DNA from: Yoonia vestfoldensis
Lineage (GTDB): Bacteria; Pseudomonadota; Alphaproteobacteria; Rhodobacterales; Rhodobacteraceae
Length of the DNA: 64,000 nucleotides
Assembly (NCBI RefSeq): GCF_002158905.1
Contig: NZ_CP021432.1
Coordinates: 1 to 64,000 of the forward strand
Reading direction: 5' to 3'
Shown: in pieces, positions 41,493 to 50,608 of the stretch
Layout: each line of letters starts with the position of its first letter
Position numbering within the stretch: the first letter of the stretch is position 1
Notes under the pieces: generated by a model
What the model was told of the DNA's origin: nothing
The model's database searches: none
What the model saw: only the letters and a program-made list of their open reading frames with translations
Made by a program: the position numbers and the translations under genes

Positions 41493-42215
41493 TTGAACAA
41501 ATTGACACTCATAACCGCGGCGCTCACCGCTTGTCTTGCCAGTGCCGCCTACCCAGCAGCGACACCCTCTGGAGGCCCACTCGATATCCGCATTCGCACC
41601 GCAACCTACAACGAGAACCAAGTCTACACAATCGAAACCGATCTGCGCCATGCCACCACGATCCATTTTGGCCCCGGCGAGCGGTTTGAAGCGGTTATCG
41701 TGGGCGACACCGAGAGTTTCCAGGTCGATCCAATTCCCGAACTTGGCAATGTGCTGACCATAAAGCCCCATGTAGGCGGTGCCTCAACCAATATGACGGT
41801 GATCACCAATCGCCACAGTTATTCGTTTCATCTGCGTGAAGGACAGATCCAAGGCCGCACCGGCATGTTCTTTGAGGTGCGGTTTCAATATCCTGAAGAT
41901 CGCCGCCCGAACACGTCAGCCCCAAAAGGATATGAAGCCCCGCGCAACTATGCCTATGTGGCATCCGGCACCGGCGATTTCCGGCCCTCCAGTGTCTATG
42001 ACGATGGCCGGTTTACCTATTTCACCTTTCCGGAAAATGCGCGCCAACCTGCGCTCTTCAAAGCCGACGCCGATGGCCGCGAGCGCACCGTAAACTGGAC
42101 CCAGCAAGGCAACACCGTGCGGGTTCTGGGGGTTAATCCGTTCTGGACCCTTCGCATCGGCGACGAGGCCATCTGCATCCAGCGTGATGAAACCGCCCTC
42201 ACCGTGGGGAATTAA
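41493..42215 (+). CDS. virB9: VirB9-type outer-membrane core protein
   Basis: A 240-residue protein with a signal peptide (LTLITAALTACLASAAYP). The family segments are RIRTATYNENQVYTIETDLR, a central GDTESFQVDP and TIKPHVGGASTNMTVITNRH, then the C-terminal RNYAYVASGTGDFRPSSVYD and FWTLRIGDEAICIQRDE. It starts with TTG four bases after virB8. VirB9 forms the outer-membrane ring with VirB7 and VirB10. The sequence is intact. Confidence 0.9.
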   Translation: MNKLTLITAALTACLASAAYPAATPSGGPLDIRIRTATYNENQVYTIETDLRHATTIHFGPGERFEAVIVGDTESFQVDPIPELGNVLTIKPHVGGASTNMTVITNRHSYSFHLREGQIQGRTGMFFEVRFQYPEDRRPNTSAPKGYEAPRNYAYVASGTGDFRPSSVYDDGRFTYFTFPENARQPALFKADADGRERTVNWTQQGNTVRVLGVNPFWTLRIGDEAICIQRDETALTVGN

Positions 42216-42217
42216 AG

Positions 42218-43657
42218 ATGGCGGATCAAAACCCACCTGAACTGCAGGGCCGTTTGGACAATTTTCAAAACCGCAACGCCAAGAAACCAACAAGCCGTAT
42301 TGGTGTCGGTGCCCTTGCCGCCGGGCTTGGGCTGGGCGGGGCGGCGCTCGCCTATGTCTTTGCCTCCAGCCTGCAGGACGCCGCCGACCCGCTGCAAACC
42401 TCCGATGTTGAAAGCTTCCAAGACCAAAGAACCGGCAACGGCGGACGGTTGGAGTTTCCGGCTGACGAAGAGGACCAGCGGGTCGAAGATGCGCTCATCG
42501 CTGTTGAGGAGGCGTTAGAGCCGCAAGTCGCTGAACCGGCCCCTGCCCCGGCGCCCGATGAAACGGTCCTGCGCGAACTAGCAGCCTTGCGCGAAGCGCT
42601 TGCCGCCAGCCAATCAGCCCGCAATTCTGAAATCCAAGCCGCAGTGAGCGATCTGCGCGAGGCGTTTGACGCACAGACCGACGCACTTGAAGCCTCGATC
42701 GCTGAGAAAGACGCGGAACTGGCCGCTACGGCGCGGCAGAACGCAGCGCGATTGTCAGGGCTTCAAGCCATGCTCGACGCGGAACGCGCGCAACGAGAAT
42801 CCCTCGAGAGTGAGCTTACCCAATCAAGCCTGATCGCAGATCAGCGCTTGCTCGAAGAACGCCGCCGCCTTGAAGAGGAAGACCGCGCGCGCGCCGCCGC
42901 GCAAGAGGCCGATGAATTGCTGCGCGCTCAGATCGTCTCCCCCGCCGTTGTGTTCGCGGGCGGTGCGGGCACAGTCGGGCAGAACGCGCCACCGGGTTCT
43001 GGTGCGACCCTCGCGGGTGATCCTCGCGCCGGCGTTGGGGAAAACGAGGACTACCTCTTGCGCGCAGCACGCCCGCTGCAAATCGACGAGGCCGCCCGCA
43101 TGGAATACCCGGATCGAACACTGGCCCAAGGATCGGTTGTCCAGGCCGCCCTGCAAACCGCGATCAACAGCGACCTGCCCGGCAATGTCGTGGCCGTGGT
43201 CTCAGAACCGGTCCTGGCTTTCTCTGGCGAGCGCGTTCTGATCCCGCGCGGCTCGCGCCTTTTTGGCCAGTATCGCTCCGGCATCGACATCAATCAAAAG
43301 CGCATCTTAATTCTTTGGACCCGCATTCTCACACCAGACGGGATCTCGATGGAGATTGCCTCAGCCGGTGGCGACCAATTGGGCCGCTCTGGCCTAACCG
43401 GCTTGGTCGATACCAAGTTCATGGAACGCTTCGGAGGAGCGGCATTGATCTCCGTCATTGGCGCCGCCCCCTCTGTTGCCGCAGAAGCCGCCAGCGACGA
43501 GACCGCCAGCGTTGTTCTGGAAAGCGTTGGCGAGGACCTGCAGGATGCCGTGGGCAGCGTCATTGCCGAGCAGATCGCCATCACACCGACGATCTATGTT
43601 GATCAGGGGGCAAATGTGACCGTACTCGTGGATCAGGATGTCGTGATTTTTGACTGA
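42218..43657 (+). CDS. virB10: VirB10-type channel scaffold
   Basis: A 479-residue protein with a cytoplasmic N-terminus, a membrane helix (RIGVGALAAGLGLGGAALAY), a proline-rich stretch (AEPAPAPAPDE) and a long coiled coil of about 120 residues rich in Ala, Glu and Arg. The C-terminal beta-barrel domain starts near AARPLQIDEAARMEYPDRTL and includes AFSGERVLIPRGSRLFGQY and LILWTRILTPDGISMEIAS. The antenna region SVAAEAASDETASVVLESV and QIAITPTIYVDQGANVTVLV follow. VirB10 spans both membranes and transmits ATP-driven gating. Confidence 0.91.
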   Translation: MADQNPPELQGRLDNFQNRNAKKPTSRIGVGALAAGLGLGGAALAYVFASSLQDAADPLQTSDVESFQDQRTGNGGRLEFPADEEDQRVEDALIAVEEALEPQVAEPAPAPAPDETVLRELAALREALAASQSARNSEIQAAVSDLREAFDAQTDALEASIAEKDAELAATARQNAARLSGLQAMLDAERAQRESLESELTQSSLIADQRLLEERRRLEEEDRARAAAQEADELLRAQIVSPAVVFAGGAGTVGQNAPPGSGATLAGDPRAGVGENEDYLLRAARPLQIDEAARMEYPDRTLAQGSVVQAALQTAINSDLPGNVVAVVSEPVLAFSGERVLIPRGSRLFGQYRSGIDINQKRILILWTRILTPDGISMEIASAGGDQLGRSGLTGLVDTKFMERFGGAALISVIGAAPSVAAEAASDETASVVLESVGEDLQDAVGSVIAEQIAITPTIYVDQGANVTVLVDQDVVIFD

Positions 43658-43658
43658 C

Positions 43659-44633
43659 ATGCAGCCCACATCCTACCTTGAACAGTATTTTGAACCGTTC
43701 CGCGAATGGTTAAGCCGCGATGACATTGTCGAGCTGGCAATCAACCCAAATGGAGAGGTTTGGGTGGAAGTGGCGGGAGACGCGACCATGCGCCCGGCCG
43801 GCAAACGTGTTGAGGCGAAGGCCGCGCAGAACCTCGCACAAAGCATTGTTGGCGATGCCAAGGCTCGCGTCTCTGAAAAGAACCCGCTGGTTTCTGGTAA
43901 AATCGATTATGCTGGTCGCCCGTTGCGGGTTCAAATCGCCGTGCCACCCGCGATTGAGCAAGGGGCCTCGATTACCATCCGCCTCTTTGCACCCAAAGCC
44001 GCGCGTGAGTTCAAACCTGCGTTTCTGTTTGGGGAAGCTGTATCTCTGGAAACGCTGCGCCGCGAGAAAATGCGCAAAGTTGCTGACTTGTCCCAAGCCA
44101 ACCTCGACCAAGCGCTGAAATCCTTGATCGAAGATCGCCTGAACATCTTGGTGAGCGGAGGCACATCAACGGGCAAGACCACCTTTGCGCGCAACCTTCT
44201 CTCCCATGTGGATCATGGCGAGCGGTTGATCACCATTGAAGATGCATTTGAACTCTTCCCCGATCAGCCCAACACCGTATCTCTTCTCTCCGAGAGAAGC
44301 CCCACGTCGCAACGCAGCGCCAATGCGCTCCTGCAAGCCAGTCTGCGGATGCGGCCGGACCGCATCACCGTGGGCGAGCTACGTGGATCAGAAGCGCTCA
44401 CATACCTTGAAGCGATCAACACGGGTCATGGTGGATCGGTGTCGACGATTCACGCGGAAACTGCTGAGCTTGCCATTGACCGGCTGGCGATTATGGTGCT
44501 GCAAGCTGGCACGCCCCTGACCTTCGCCGAAGTGCGCGAATATATACGCAAGTCAATTGATGTAATTGTTCAACTTGGACGTTCAGACGGGCGGCGGGGG
44601 ATTACGGAGTTTTACCTGCCGGTGAACGAATAG
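43659..44633 (+). CDS. virB11: VirB11-type hexameric ATPase
   Basis: A 324-residue traffic ATPase. The ATG at 43659 comes one base after the virB10 stop and is preferred to a TTG that lies inside virB10. The Walker A motif is GGTSTGKTTFAR near residue 166. The Asp box lies in LITIEDAFEL, the Walker B region in RPDRITVGELRGSEALTYLE and the His box in GHGGSVSTIHAE. VirB11 powers pilus biogenesis and switches between pilus growth and DNA transfer. It is the last gene of the operon. Confidence 0.92.
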   Translation: MQPTSYLEQYFEPFREWLSRDDIVELAINPNGEVWVEVAGDATMRPAGKRVEAKAAQNLAQSIVGDAKARVSEKNPLVSGKIDYAGRPLRVQIAVPPAIEQGASITIRLFAPKAAREFKPAFLFGEAVSLETLRREKMRKVADLSQANLDQALKSLIEDRLNILVSGGTSTGKTTFARNLLSHVDHGERLITIEDAFELFPDQPNTVSLLSERSPTSQRSANALLQASLRMRPDRITVGELRGSEALTYLEAINTGHGGSVSTIHAETAELAIDRLAIMVLQAGTPLTFAEVREYIRKSIDVIVQLGRSDGRRGITEFYLPVNE

Positions 44634-44876
44634 AGCGCTTTTTGTTGGGTGCGCGCTAACCGCACCAGGATTCGCGTTGTTCGAACCATAGGCCAACAAT
44701 CTGTCAGCGTTTCAAGGGCTACAAGGTGCCCCTATGCCCTTAACAGTACGAATCCGGGATCACTCCCAAAGTAGCCGCCTTGTCGGTCATGGTCTGTAAA
44801 GGTATGACTAGTAAGCGAAAACCCGCGAGGACCTATTACGGCTGTCGCGGGCATCTAAGAAATTGAAGACCTAACT
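44634..44876. other. Intergenic region between virB11 and the Abi-like gene
   Basis: This 243-base stretch is of ordinary composition. A weak hairpin GGTGCG / CGCACC lies at 44648-44666. I see no gene and no convincing intrinsic terminator. Confidence 0.4.
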
Positions 44877-45581
44877 TTGTCTTCGATTGGCCCCATATAT
44901 GGTGAAATTCGCGCTGTTGTCAAGAGAAACGGTCTAGACCGATTAGGGACCGAACGGAGCATTAACGCGTTGGTATCAAATATAATTTCTCAGGAGCGGC
45001 TAACCAAATACCTCAAAGCCGCAGGCTATGATACACAACGTGCGCTGGATCTGTATGGCTGGAACATCTTGATCAGCGAAGCTTTTTTCCCTGTGCTAAG
45101 CGCATCAGAAGTTTGCCTGCGTAACATCATATCCTCACGGTTAGTCGCTCTGTACGGCCCCACTTGGTGGGACGATGCGGCATTTCTCACACAGATCGGG
45201 AACGGCAAACGCATTGTCAAAACAGCGCGCGACAAACTCCGCAAGAAAGGAGCTGTTACATCGGGCGGCATGACCGCAGAGCTCAATTTTGGATTTTGGG
45301 TAAACATGTTGCTTGCGCGGCACGAGCCCGTTTTTTGGGCGAACCTTCATGCCTCATTTGTAGATCTACCGCCCGCCGTCACATACAATGCGCTATATGT
45401 TCGGTGCGACGCCGTTCGAGAGTTTCGCAACCGCGTATTCCATCATGAACCAATTTTGCATCGCAACATCACAAAAGAATACAGCCAAATCATGGAGTTG
45501 ATCACATGGCTCAGCCCTGACAAGGCCAAGTGGATCAAGCAGTATTCGCGTGTCATGACCGTGGCTCGACAAAAACCATGA
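44877..45581 (+). CDS. Abi-like protein with HEPN-type motif
   Basis: A 234-residue protein of the Abi-like (AbiD/AbiF, Abi_2) type. An N-terminal helical part (ERLTKYLKAAGYDTQRALDL YGWN, ISEAFFPVLSASEVCLRNII) and the C-terminal REFRNRVFHHEPIL segment, with the R-x4-H pattern of HEPN RNases, support this. Such proteins stop phage growth, or act as toxins, by cutting RNA. The TTG start at 44877 is the only reasonable one in the frame and is uncertain. It stands alone after the virB operon, a common place for plasmid-borne defence genes. GC content is lower than that of virB11. Confidence 0.72.
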   Translation: MSSIGPIYGEIRAVVKRNGLDRLGTERSINALVSNIISQERLTKYLKAAGYDTQRALDLYGWNILISEAFFPVLSASEVCLRNIISSRLVALYGPTWWDDAAFLTQIGNGKRIVKTARDKLRKKGAVTSGGMTAELNFGFWVNMLLARHEPVFWANLHASFVDLPPAVTYNALYVRCDAVREFRNRVFHHEPILHRNITKEYSQIMELITWLSPDKAKWIKQYSRVMTVARQKP

Positions 45582-45990
45582 AAAGACTGCGAGAAACCGC
45601 CATGTAAACAGAAGTCGTTCCCCTTACCTGTGTGCGAGACGGCGACACAATATAGGTCAACCGCGTCGCAATCAGGCCCGGGTTCTCAAACTGCGCTGAG
45701 CGCGATACCCGAGAAAGGTAAAAGGTTAGGGCGATGATGCAGGGATTAGTTTCTGGCCAAACCCTGACCTGCCATCTGAACGGGCGGTGCAGCTTTGATC
45801 GGGAAGTCGGGGGTTGCGTGATGCCGAATGGCATATATCTGGCCTCAGAGTGAACCCAAGGAAATACGCTAGAGTTGTAGCCCTAACACCAACGCTGGTC
45901 CCAAAACTGCCCAATGCAATGCTGCGCTGCAATATTTGCATAGCCCGCCTATTGTGCAGCCGCAGCATAACCCCTACCTTCTGTAACAGA
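45582..45990. other. Non-coding stretch before the CcsR-like RNA
   Basis: About 400 bases between the Abi-like gene and the small RNA. Short open frames on both strands lack ribosome sites and codon bias. The promoter of the small RNA should lie in its last 100 bases, but I could not assign boxes. Confidence 0.4.
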
Positions 45991-46067
45991 GATTGGTTCT
46001 ACCTCCTCCCAGAACTGATCGACAGTAACAGGCGGCATCCACCTCCTCCCGGATGCCGCCTTTATTA
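45991..46067 (+). ncRNA. CcsR/cuckoo-type small RNA with two anti-Shine-Dalgarno hairpin loops
   Basis: Two tandem hairpins have ten-base stems and the same ten-base loop ACCTCCTCCC. The first has arms at 45991-46000 and 46011-46020 with two wobble pairs. The second has perfect arms GGCGGCATCC (46031-46040) and GGATGCCGCC (46051-46060). TTTATTA follows, so the second hairpin is also an intrinsic terminator. This is the defining architecture of the CcsR (conserved CCUCCUCCC motif) or cuckoo small RNAs of Rhodobacteraceae and other alphaproteobacteria, thought to bind Shine-Dalgarno regions of target mRNAs under stress. The 5' end is not visible. It lies just beyond the convergent virD4 gene. 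Confidence 0.82.
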
Positions 46068-46090
46068 TGTCTCGCGCACTGGTGAACGCG

Positions 46091-48031
46091 CTAATCCCCC
46101 AGACCCTGCTCTTCCATCAGCGCATCTAGAAAATCGCTCTGTTCGAGCAAAACATCTTCCCACTCTGGCGGGAGGGGGTCGTCAGGATCTGGCGTAGGGT
46201 GCAAGTCTTCGGTTTCGCCTGACGCATCTTGACCCATCATCATCGCACGTGCCTCCCTTAGGGCGTTGCGATCCTCGGGCGGACTGGCAGGCTTTGCCTG
46301 CTCTGAGGTCTCACCTGCGGCATCGTTTTTACCCTGCTTAGGCTCGACCTCTTCCCACGGCCCCACGCCTTCGACGTTCGGCGGATACGGAAACGCCCCC
46401 CCTTCCTGCTTTTCGACCAATTCCTTGAACAAAGGATCATCGTAATACTTGATCCGCTGCGCTTTGATCGGATGCTGAGGCGAGGCCAGAATAATCACCT
46501 CATCCGGGTCCATCAGCCGCGCTTCCGTCTCAGAGAGAAGCGGGCGTTCTTCGAGACGTGTTGATGTCGAAGTCGCACCCAACACCCCTTTGTTACGGCC
46601 ATACATACGCGTGACTGCCTCACGTGTTGTGCTGCCGACCGCGGCAGAAACTTCGCGCACTGTGCGCTGGTCCCTCGGTGTGATGTAAAGTTTCAGACCC
46701 GCGCCATTTTCCAGACTTTCACGGCCCTCAGGACCGTAAATCCGATCCAGTGACGCCAGCGACTGCGCAATCATCGCCACGCGGCCGCCATAGCTGGCCA
46801 GAGAATGGATCGCCCTTTCCAGATAGGGCATCGCGCCCATCTGTTGGAATTCATCTATCATGATCATCACGGGCCAGGGCTCATCTTCTCCCGGCTCGTT
46901 CAAGCGCAGGCTGGCAATGAGATCGGCGAACAGCAAGCGCAACAACGGGGCCAGTGTTGCAATGTGATCTTCCGAGACCACGATGTAGAGCGATTGCGGT
47001 TTCTTGCGGAATATCGAAAAGTCGATATCGCTGCGCCGCGTTGCAGCCCTCACCGCCGGATTATCCCACTGCTTTAGTCCCGCCGTCATCAGGGCCTGGA
47101 TGTTGCTGGTCAGCAAACGGCTCGAGGCACTGGCCGCATTGGTCCAAAGCTCGCGCACCACGGGTTCTTCCGCTTCTTCGGCGTATGCCTTGTATTGCGC
47201 GTTTTTGTAATCCCCTCCGGCAACGATGCGATTGACCTCGCCCAAAGTGGCCCTACCGCGTTGAATCGCCAGCAGGCAGGCCGCCACAAAGATCGATTTA
47301 CCCGCCTCCGAGAAAGTATCGAGCGTCTTGTTGTCCTTATCCAGAAACAGATCCGCCAAAATGCTCACTTCGGTGAAGCGCTGCGCAAAGCTCGGGGCTT
47401 TGGCGATACGTGTCAGAGGGTTGTAGCAATGGGTGGCGTTGGACCAGTCAAACGGGCTGAACCGGTAAACCTCATCGCCATTGAGCGCGCGAAGTCTGGA
47501 CGTCTTGTCAAAGTTCTCGCCCTTGACATCAAGCACCACCACAGATCCGGCAAAACCCAAAAGGTTTGGGATCACGAAGCCGACGCCTTTACCCGCGCGG
47601 GTCGGCGCCACCATCATCACATGCGGGATCACCGTCGACGATATAAACGGGCCTTTGGAATTTGGCTTGCCGATCTTGCCGCAGACAAAGCCGCGACCCG
47701 CATCTTGCAGCATATCGTTCTTCTTCAGCTCGGCTTTGCTCTGCCAATGGGCTGTGCCATACTCGCTACGCTCGCGCTGGAAGGTCCAGGCAAACGCCAG
47801 AACACCAAGCCCGATGATACCAAATCCTATCGCCCCAAAGGCCACTTTGAAGGCCTCGGGATGCGCCAGACGCGTGGCATCCCCCGCTTTCCAAACGGCC
47901 AGCATATCAAAATTGGCAAACCCGACCTTAAGCGCCAGCGTGAGATAGAAGCTGGCAATGATCGTGCCAATCACCGCGCCACAGATCGCGCCAATGGGAA
48001 CCGCGGCCCAGAGAGGAAGTGACTTCTGCAT
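46091..48031 (-). CDS. virD4: VirD4-type coupling protein
   Basis: A 646-residue protein with two N-terminal membrane helices (AAVPIGAICGAVIGTIIASFY and VAFGAIGFGIIGLGVLAFAW). The Walker A motif is PTRAGKGVG near residue 141 and the Walker B is MIMIDEFQQMG near 390. RLEERPLLSETEARLMDPDE and an acidic C-terminal tail (PTPDPDDPLPPEWEDVL) follow. It recruits the relaxase-DNA complex and passes it to the VirB channel. GGGGGAGGG lies seven bases before the start. It is downstream of the relaxase gene by 15 bases and convergent to the virB side. Confidence 0.93.
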   Translation of the reverse strand: MQKSLPLWAAVPIGAICGAVIGTIIASFYLTLALKVGFANFDMLAVWKAGDATRLAHPEAFKVAFGAIGFGIIGLGVLAFAWTFQRERSEYGTAHWQSKAELKKNDMLQDAGRGFVCGKIGKPNSKGPFISSTVIPHVMMVAPTRAGKGVGFVIPNLLGFAGSVVVLDVKGENFDKTSRLRALNGDEVYRFSPFDWSNATHCYNPLTRIAKAPSFAQRFTEVSILADLFLDKDNKTLDTFSEAGKSIFVAACLLAIQRGRATLGEVNRIVAGGDYKNAQYKAYAEEAEEPVVRELWTNAASASSRLLTSNIQALMTAGLKQWDNPAVRAATRRSDIDFSIFRKKPQSLYIVVSEDHIATLAPLLRLLFADLIASLRLNEPGEDEPWPVMIMIDEFQQMGAMPYLERAIHSLASYGGRVAMIAQSLASLDRIYGPEGRESLENGAGLKLYITPRDQRTVREVSAAVGSTTREAVTRMYGRNKGVLGATSTSTRLEERPLLSETEARLMDPDEVIILASPQHPIKAQRIKYYDDPLFKELVEKQEGGAFPYPPNVEGVGPWEEVEPKQGKNDAAGETSEQAKPASPPEDRNALREARAMMMGQDASGETEDLHPTPDPDDPLPPEWEDVLLEQSDFLDALMEEQGLGD

Positions 48032-48046
48032 ATTCTCACCCTCCCC

Positions 48047-50008
48047 CTAGAGACCCATCTCGTCATCAAGATCGCGGCCCTGTTCGCGGGCCTTCGACAT
48101 GTCTTGCTCTTGTGACGCTTGGATCATTTTCGCCATCTCGACCGACTTGTCTTGCTGCAGCGATGCAGCGCGCTCGGTAAAGATCATGTCACCCGTTTCT
48201 TCGCGCATCATCTCAAGGTATTCCTGTGCGACGGTGATCTGGTCGAACTTACTGGGCAATGTGTCCTCAAGCACCGCGTAGTTGCCGTCACGTAGTGCCG
48301 CCATGCCGCGCTCGCCGAGGGCTGCCGTCAGCACGACCTTCAGATCGGCATTGATCATCGCCTCTTGCTCTTCGTTGAGGCGACCGTGTTTTAGTATATC
48401 TGCGAGGCTTTGAAGCGCCTCCGGGTGTTCGGCAATGTCTTGGGCATCAATGACAGACAGTTCGGACGCTTCACCCGGATCATCTCGGCGCAACCCTTGC
48501 TCGGCTGACATATCGCCTGACAGTTCTCGCATCCGATCTCCCATGCCATCCATAAAGGTATCCACCACCTCAAGGGCTGCGATCCGTTGTGGCTCTGTTG
48601 CGGTATCAACATTCAGCCCGTCTTGAGCCAGGACCGCATTCATGTCACGCTCAACCCAGTTCTGCGCCAAGCCGTAGTTCTTGGTACCGCCCGCCTCAAA
48701 GCGCCCAAGAATGTCATCGGTATCAAGCCCATGCTCGTTCGCGGAAGAGACCAATTGGGTAAGCGCGTCGTCATTGCCCGATGTCAGCTCGGCCACAAAA
48801 GCGGCGTCCCCTGCCCCCGGCGGATAGGGTTCCAGCAGCACCTTGTTGAACCTGCTTTGCAATTCTGGGTCTGGCACCATCCGTGACAGCTCTTTGAGGA
48901 CCGGCGCAGTTTTGACCTCAAACGCTGCGCGCTCCCTGGCATCCAACTCTTCGATCTTCAGCCCGATGGCCTCGATCGCGCGTTCCGCATACTCCGTGGC
49001 CTGACCCACGGTTGTGATGTCCTTCATGTCGATCTCTCCTTGCTGTCCTGTATTGTCTGGCCCGTGCCACGGCTCACCGCGTCCCATGGCGTCGGCCATG
49101 CCGCGCACCGCACTGCCGATGGCGCGCTGGTCCATCCGGTCTAAAAAATCAGCCATCGATGTGTAGTCTTTGGCGAACGCTGTCACCTGCGCCTCGGCCA
49201 TCGCACGTTCTTGTTCGGTGAGCGCTATCTCTTGCGGGCGGCGCGCTTCAGCTTTGGCCGCATAAATCTCTTCCATGCCCGCAGGTTTGGCATAAATGCC
49301 GCGCTCTATCCGCGAGGTCGCGTCCAGCATGATGCCGTGCTTCTCAGCAATCTCCGCCTGCTTCTCGCGCATCAACTGTGGTGACATCACCCCTTCGGCC
49401 CAGCAGGAAAACCAAGTGCCTTGATCAACACCGCGGTTGTTCAAAAGGATATGCGCGTGTTTGTGGGCGCGGTCGTCATGGACCGCCAAGACATAGTCCC
49501 ATTGATCGCCATATTCGCCGCTGTCAAAGAAATGCTCGGCCCATTCCATGGTAATGTCGCGCACCTGATCGACAGTAACATCTGTTGGAAACGACAGCAG
49601 CATATGAGAAGTGAAGCCAAGCTTGGTAGACCCACGCCAGGTCTCTGCCCAGTCCTCAATGATGCCTGACTTTTGCTCTTCATTCAGCACCGCATCTGAG
49701 GTCAATGCATTGGTCATACTGGAATAGGTAAACACTGCTTTGTCATTCACATAGGAAAGCTGGTTGCCGAGTGATACGCGCGTCTTGCAGCCACCCGATC
49801 GGATACGTTTGAAGATCGCGGCCCGGCTCTGGCCCGATGCCGCCTTGGCCACATTGCGCAGCGAGGCGCGGCCTGAATTGGCATAGCTGCGACCCTGACG
49901 CCGACCCGCCATGCGCGCCTCGATCCGGGCGTTGGCTTTGCCCCTGATCTGCTCATTTTCCCAGAGCTTGCCCATGACGGCTTCATAGAGGGCTGCCGTG
50001 TTACGCAT
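48047..50008 (-). CDS. virD2: VirD2-type relaxase
   Basis: A 653-residue protein. The start MRNTAALYEAVMGKLWENEQ overlaps the preceding gene by eight bases; a longer frame without that overlap is less likely. The active-site tyrosine region is NQLSYVNDK near residue 84, and the metal-binding histidine motif is VHDDRAHKHAHILLNNRG near 176-193, as in MOBP-type relaxases. The C-terminal half is long, acidic and helical, and may carry the secretion signal. It would cut the nic site at oriT and lead the strand into the recipient. The nic-like sequence TATCCTGC lies about 0.6 kb upstream. Confidence 0.9.
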   Translation of the reverse strand: MRNTAALYEAVMGKLWENEQIRGKANARIEARMAGRRQGRSYANSGRASLRNVAKAASGQSRAAIFKRIRSGGCKTRVSLGNQLSYVNDKAVFTYSSMTNALTSDAVLNEEQKSGIIEDWAETWRGSTKLGFTSHMLLSFPTDVTVDQVRDITMEWAEHFFDSGEYGDQWDYVLAVHDDRAHKHAHILLNNRGVDQGTWFSCWAEGVMSPQLMREKQAEIAEKHGIMLDATSRIERGIYAKPAGMEEIYAAKAEARRPQEIALTEQERAMAEAQVTAFAKDYTSMADFLDRMDQRAIGSAVRGMADAMGRGEPWHGPDNTGQQGEIDMKDITTVGQATEYAERAIEAIGLKIEELDARERAAFEVKTAPVLKELSRMVPDPELQSRFNKVLLEPYPPGAGDAAFVAELTSGNDDALTQLVSSANEHGLDTDDILGRFEAGGTKNYGLAQNWVERDMNAVLAQDGLNVDTATEPQRIAALEVVDTFMDGMGDRMRELSGDMSAEQGLRRDDPGEASELSVIDAQDIAEHPEALQSLADILKHGRLNEEQEAMINADLKVVLTAALGERGMAALRDGNYAVLEDTLPSKFDQITVAQEYLEMMREETGDMIFTERAASLQQDKSVEMAKMIQASQEQDMSKAREQGRDLDDEMGL

Positions 50009-50558
50009 CGCGCGCTGCCCCCTCAATCGCATCCCAACCCTTGCCGCCGCGCACGCGCGCGGCATCTTTCATTCTTCCCATTTCTCGGCTCAACCCGCGG
50101 GTCAGATCGACGAGGTTTATGAGCAGGTCGCGGTCCTGATCAGATAGGGACAGCTTTCCGAGAACCACGGCTTTCGACAGCGCCCGAAGATCGTCCGACA
50201 GGTCCTTGGCTTGCCGCCAAGACATTGCGAACGCCGCCAACTCACCCTGCCCCAGATCGAGAAATCCGCAACGTCCTCGCAGCACCGCGTTCAGGGCTTG
50301 AGAACGATTGGCAAAGCCACGCGCGCGCCACTCTGCATCAAAGGCAGCAAGCTCGGATTGGGTTGCGCGGAACGCTACCGTCTCTGACGGATCTCGCACC
50401 GACAGGCCTTCGCCCGTCTGCTCTTTGGCCACCCGCGCCACATGGCGCTGCGTCACGCCAAACACCTGCGCCAAGGCCACTGCCGGTTCACCGGCGCGGT
50501 AGCGCCGCGCCAAATCAATGCGTTGTTCAAGCTTTAGGTTCTTGCGCTTCGCCTTCAC
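50001..50558 (-). CDS. Relaxosome accessory protein, MobC-like
   Basis: A 185-residue basic protein with a GTG start. The N-terminal part resembles a helix-turn-helix (LEQRIDLARRYRAGEPAVAL, FGVTQRHVARVAKEQ). The middle part (VAFRATQSELAAFDAEWRAR, FANRSQALNAVLRGRCGFLD) looks like a ribbon-helix-helix of the MobC or TraJ kind. A C-terminal helix (DQDRDLLINLVDLTRGLSRE) follows. Such proteins bind oriT and help the relaxase. The gene lies between the nic-like site and the relaxase gene, the standard order. Confidence 0.8.
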   Translation of the reverse strand: MKAKRKNLKLEQRIDLARRYRAGEPAVALAQVFGVTQRHVARVAKEQTGEGLSVRDPSETVAFRATQSELAAFDAEWRARGFANRSQALNAVLRGRCGFLDLGQGELAAFAMSWRQAKDLSDDLRALSKAVVLGKLSLSDQDRDLLINLVDLTRGLSREMGRMKDAARVRGGKGWDAIEGAARDA

Positions 50559-50589
50559 TTCTCAGACCCCTAGACCAAATGTGCAAACA

Positions 50590-50608
50590 GTTGGCATATC
50601 CTGCCAAC
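50590..50608 (+). other. Probable oriT nic site
   Basis: GTTGGCA (50590-50596), TATCC, TGCCAAC (50602-50608) is an inverted repeat that contains TATCCTGC (50597-50604). This matches the YATCCTG^Y nic consensus of RP4 and Ti type oriTs, with the predicted cut between 50603 and 50604. It lies 32 bases upstream of the start of the MobC-like gene. Confidence 0.72.

Noticed and set aside
47195..48022. A 275-codon plus-strand frame inside virD4
   Set aside because: Antisense to the well-supported coupling protein and without similarity to a known family.
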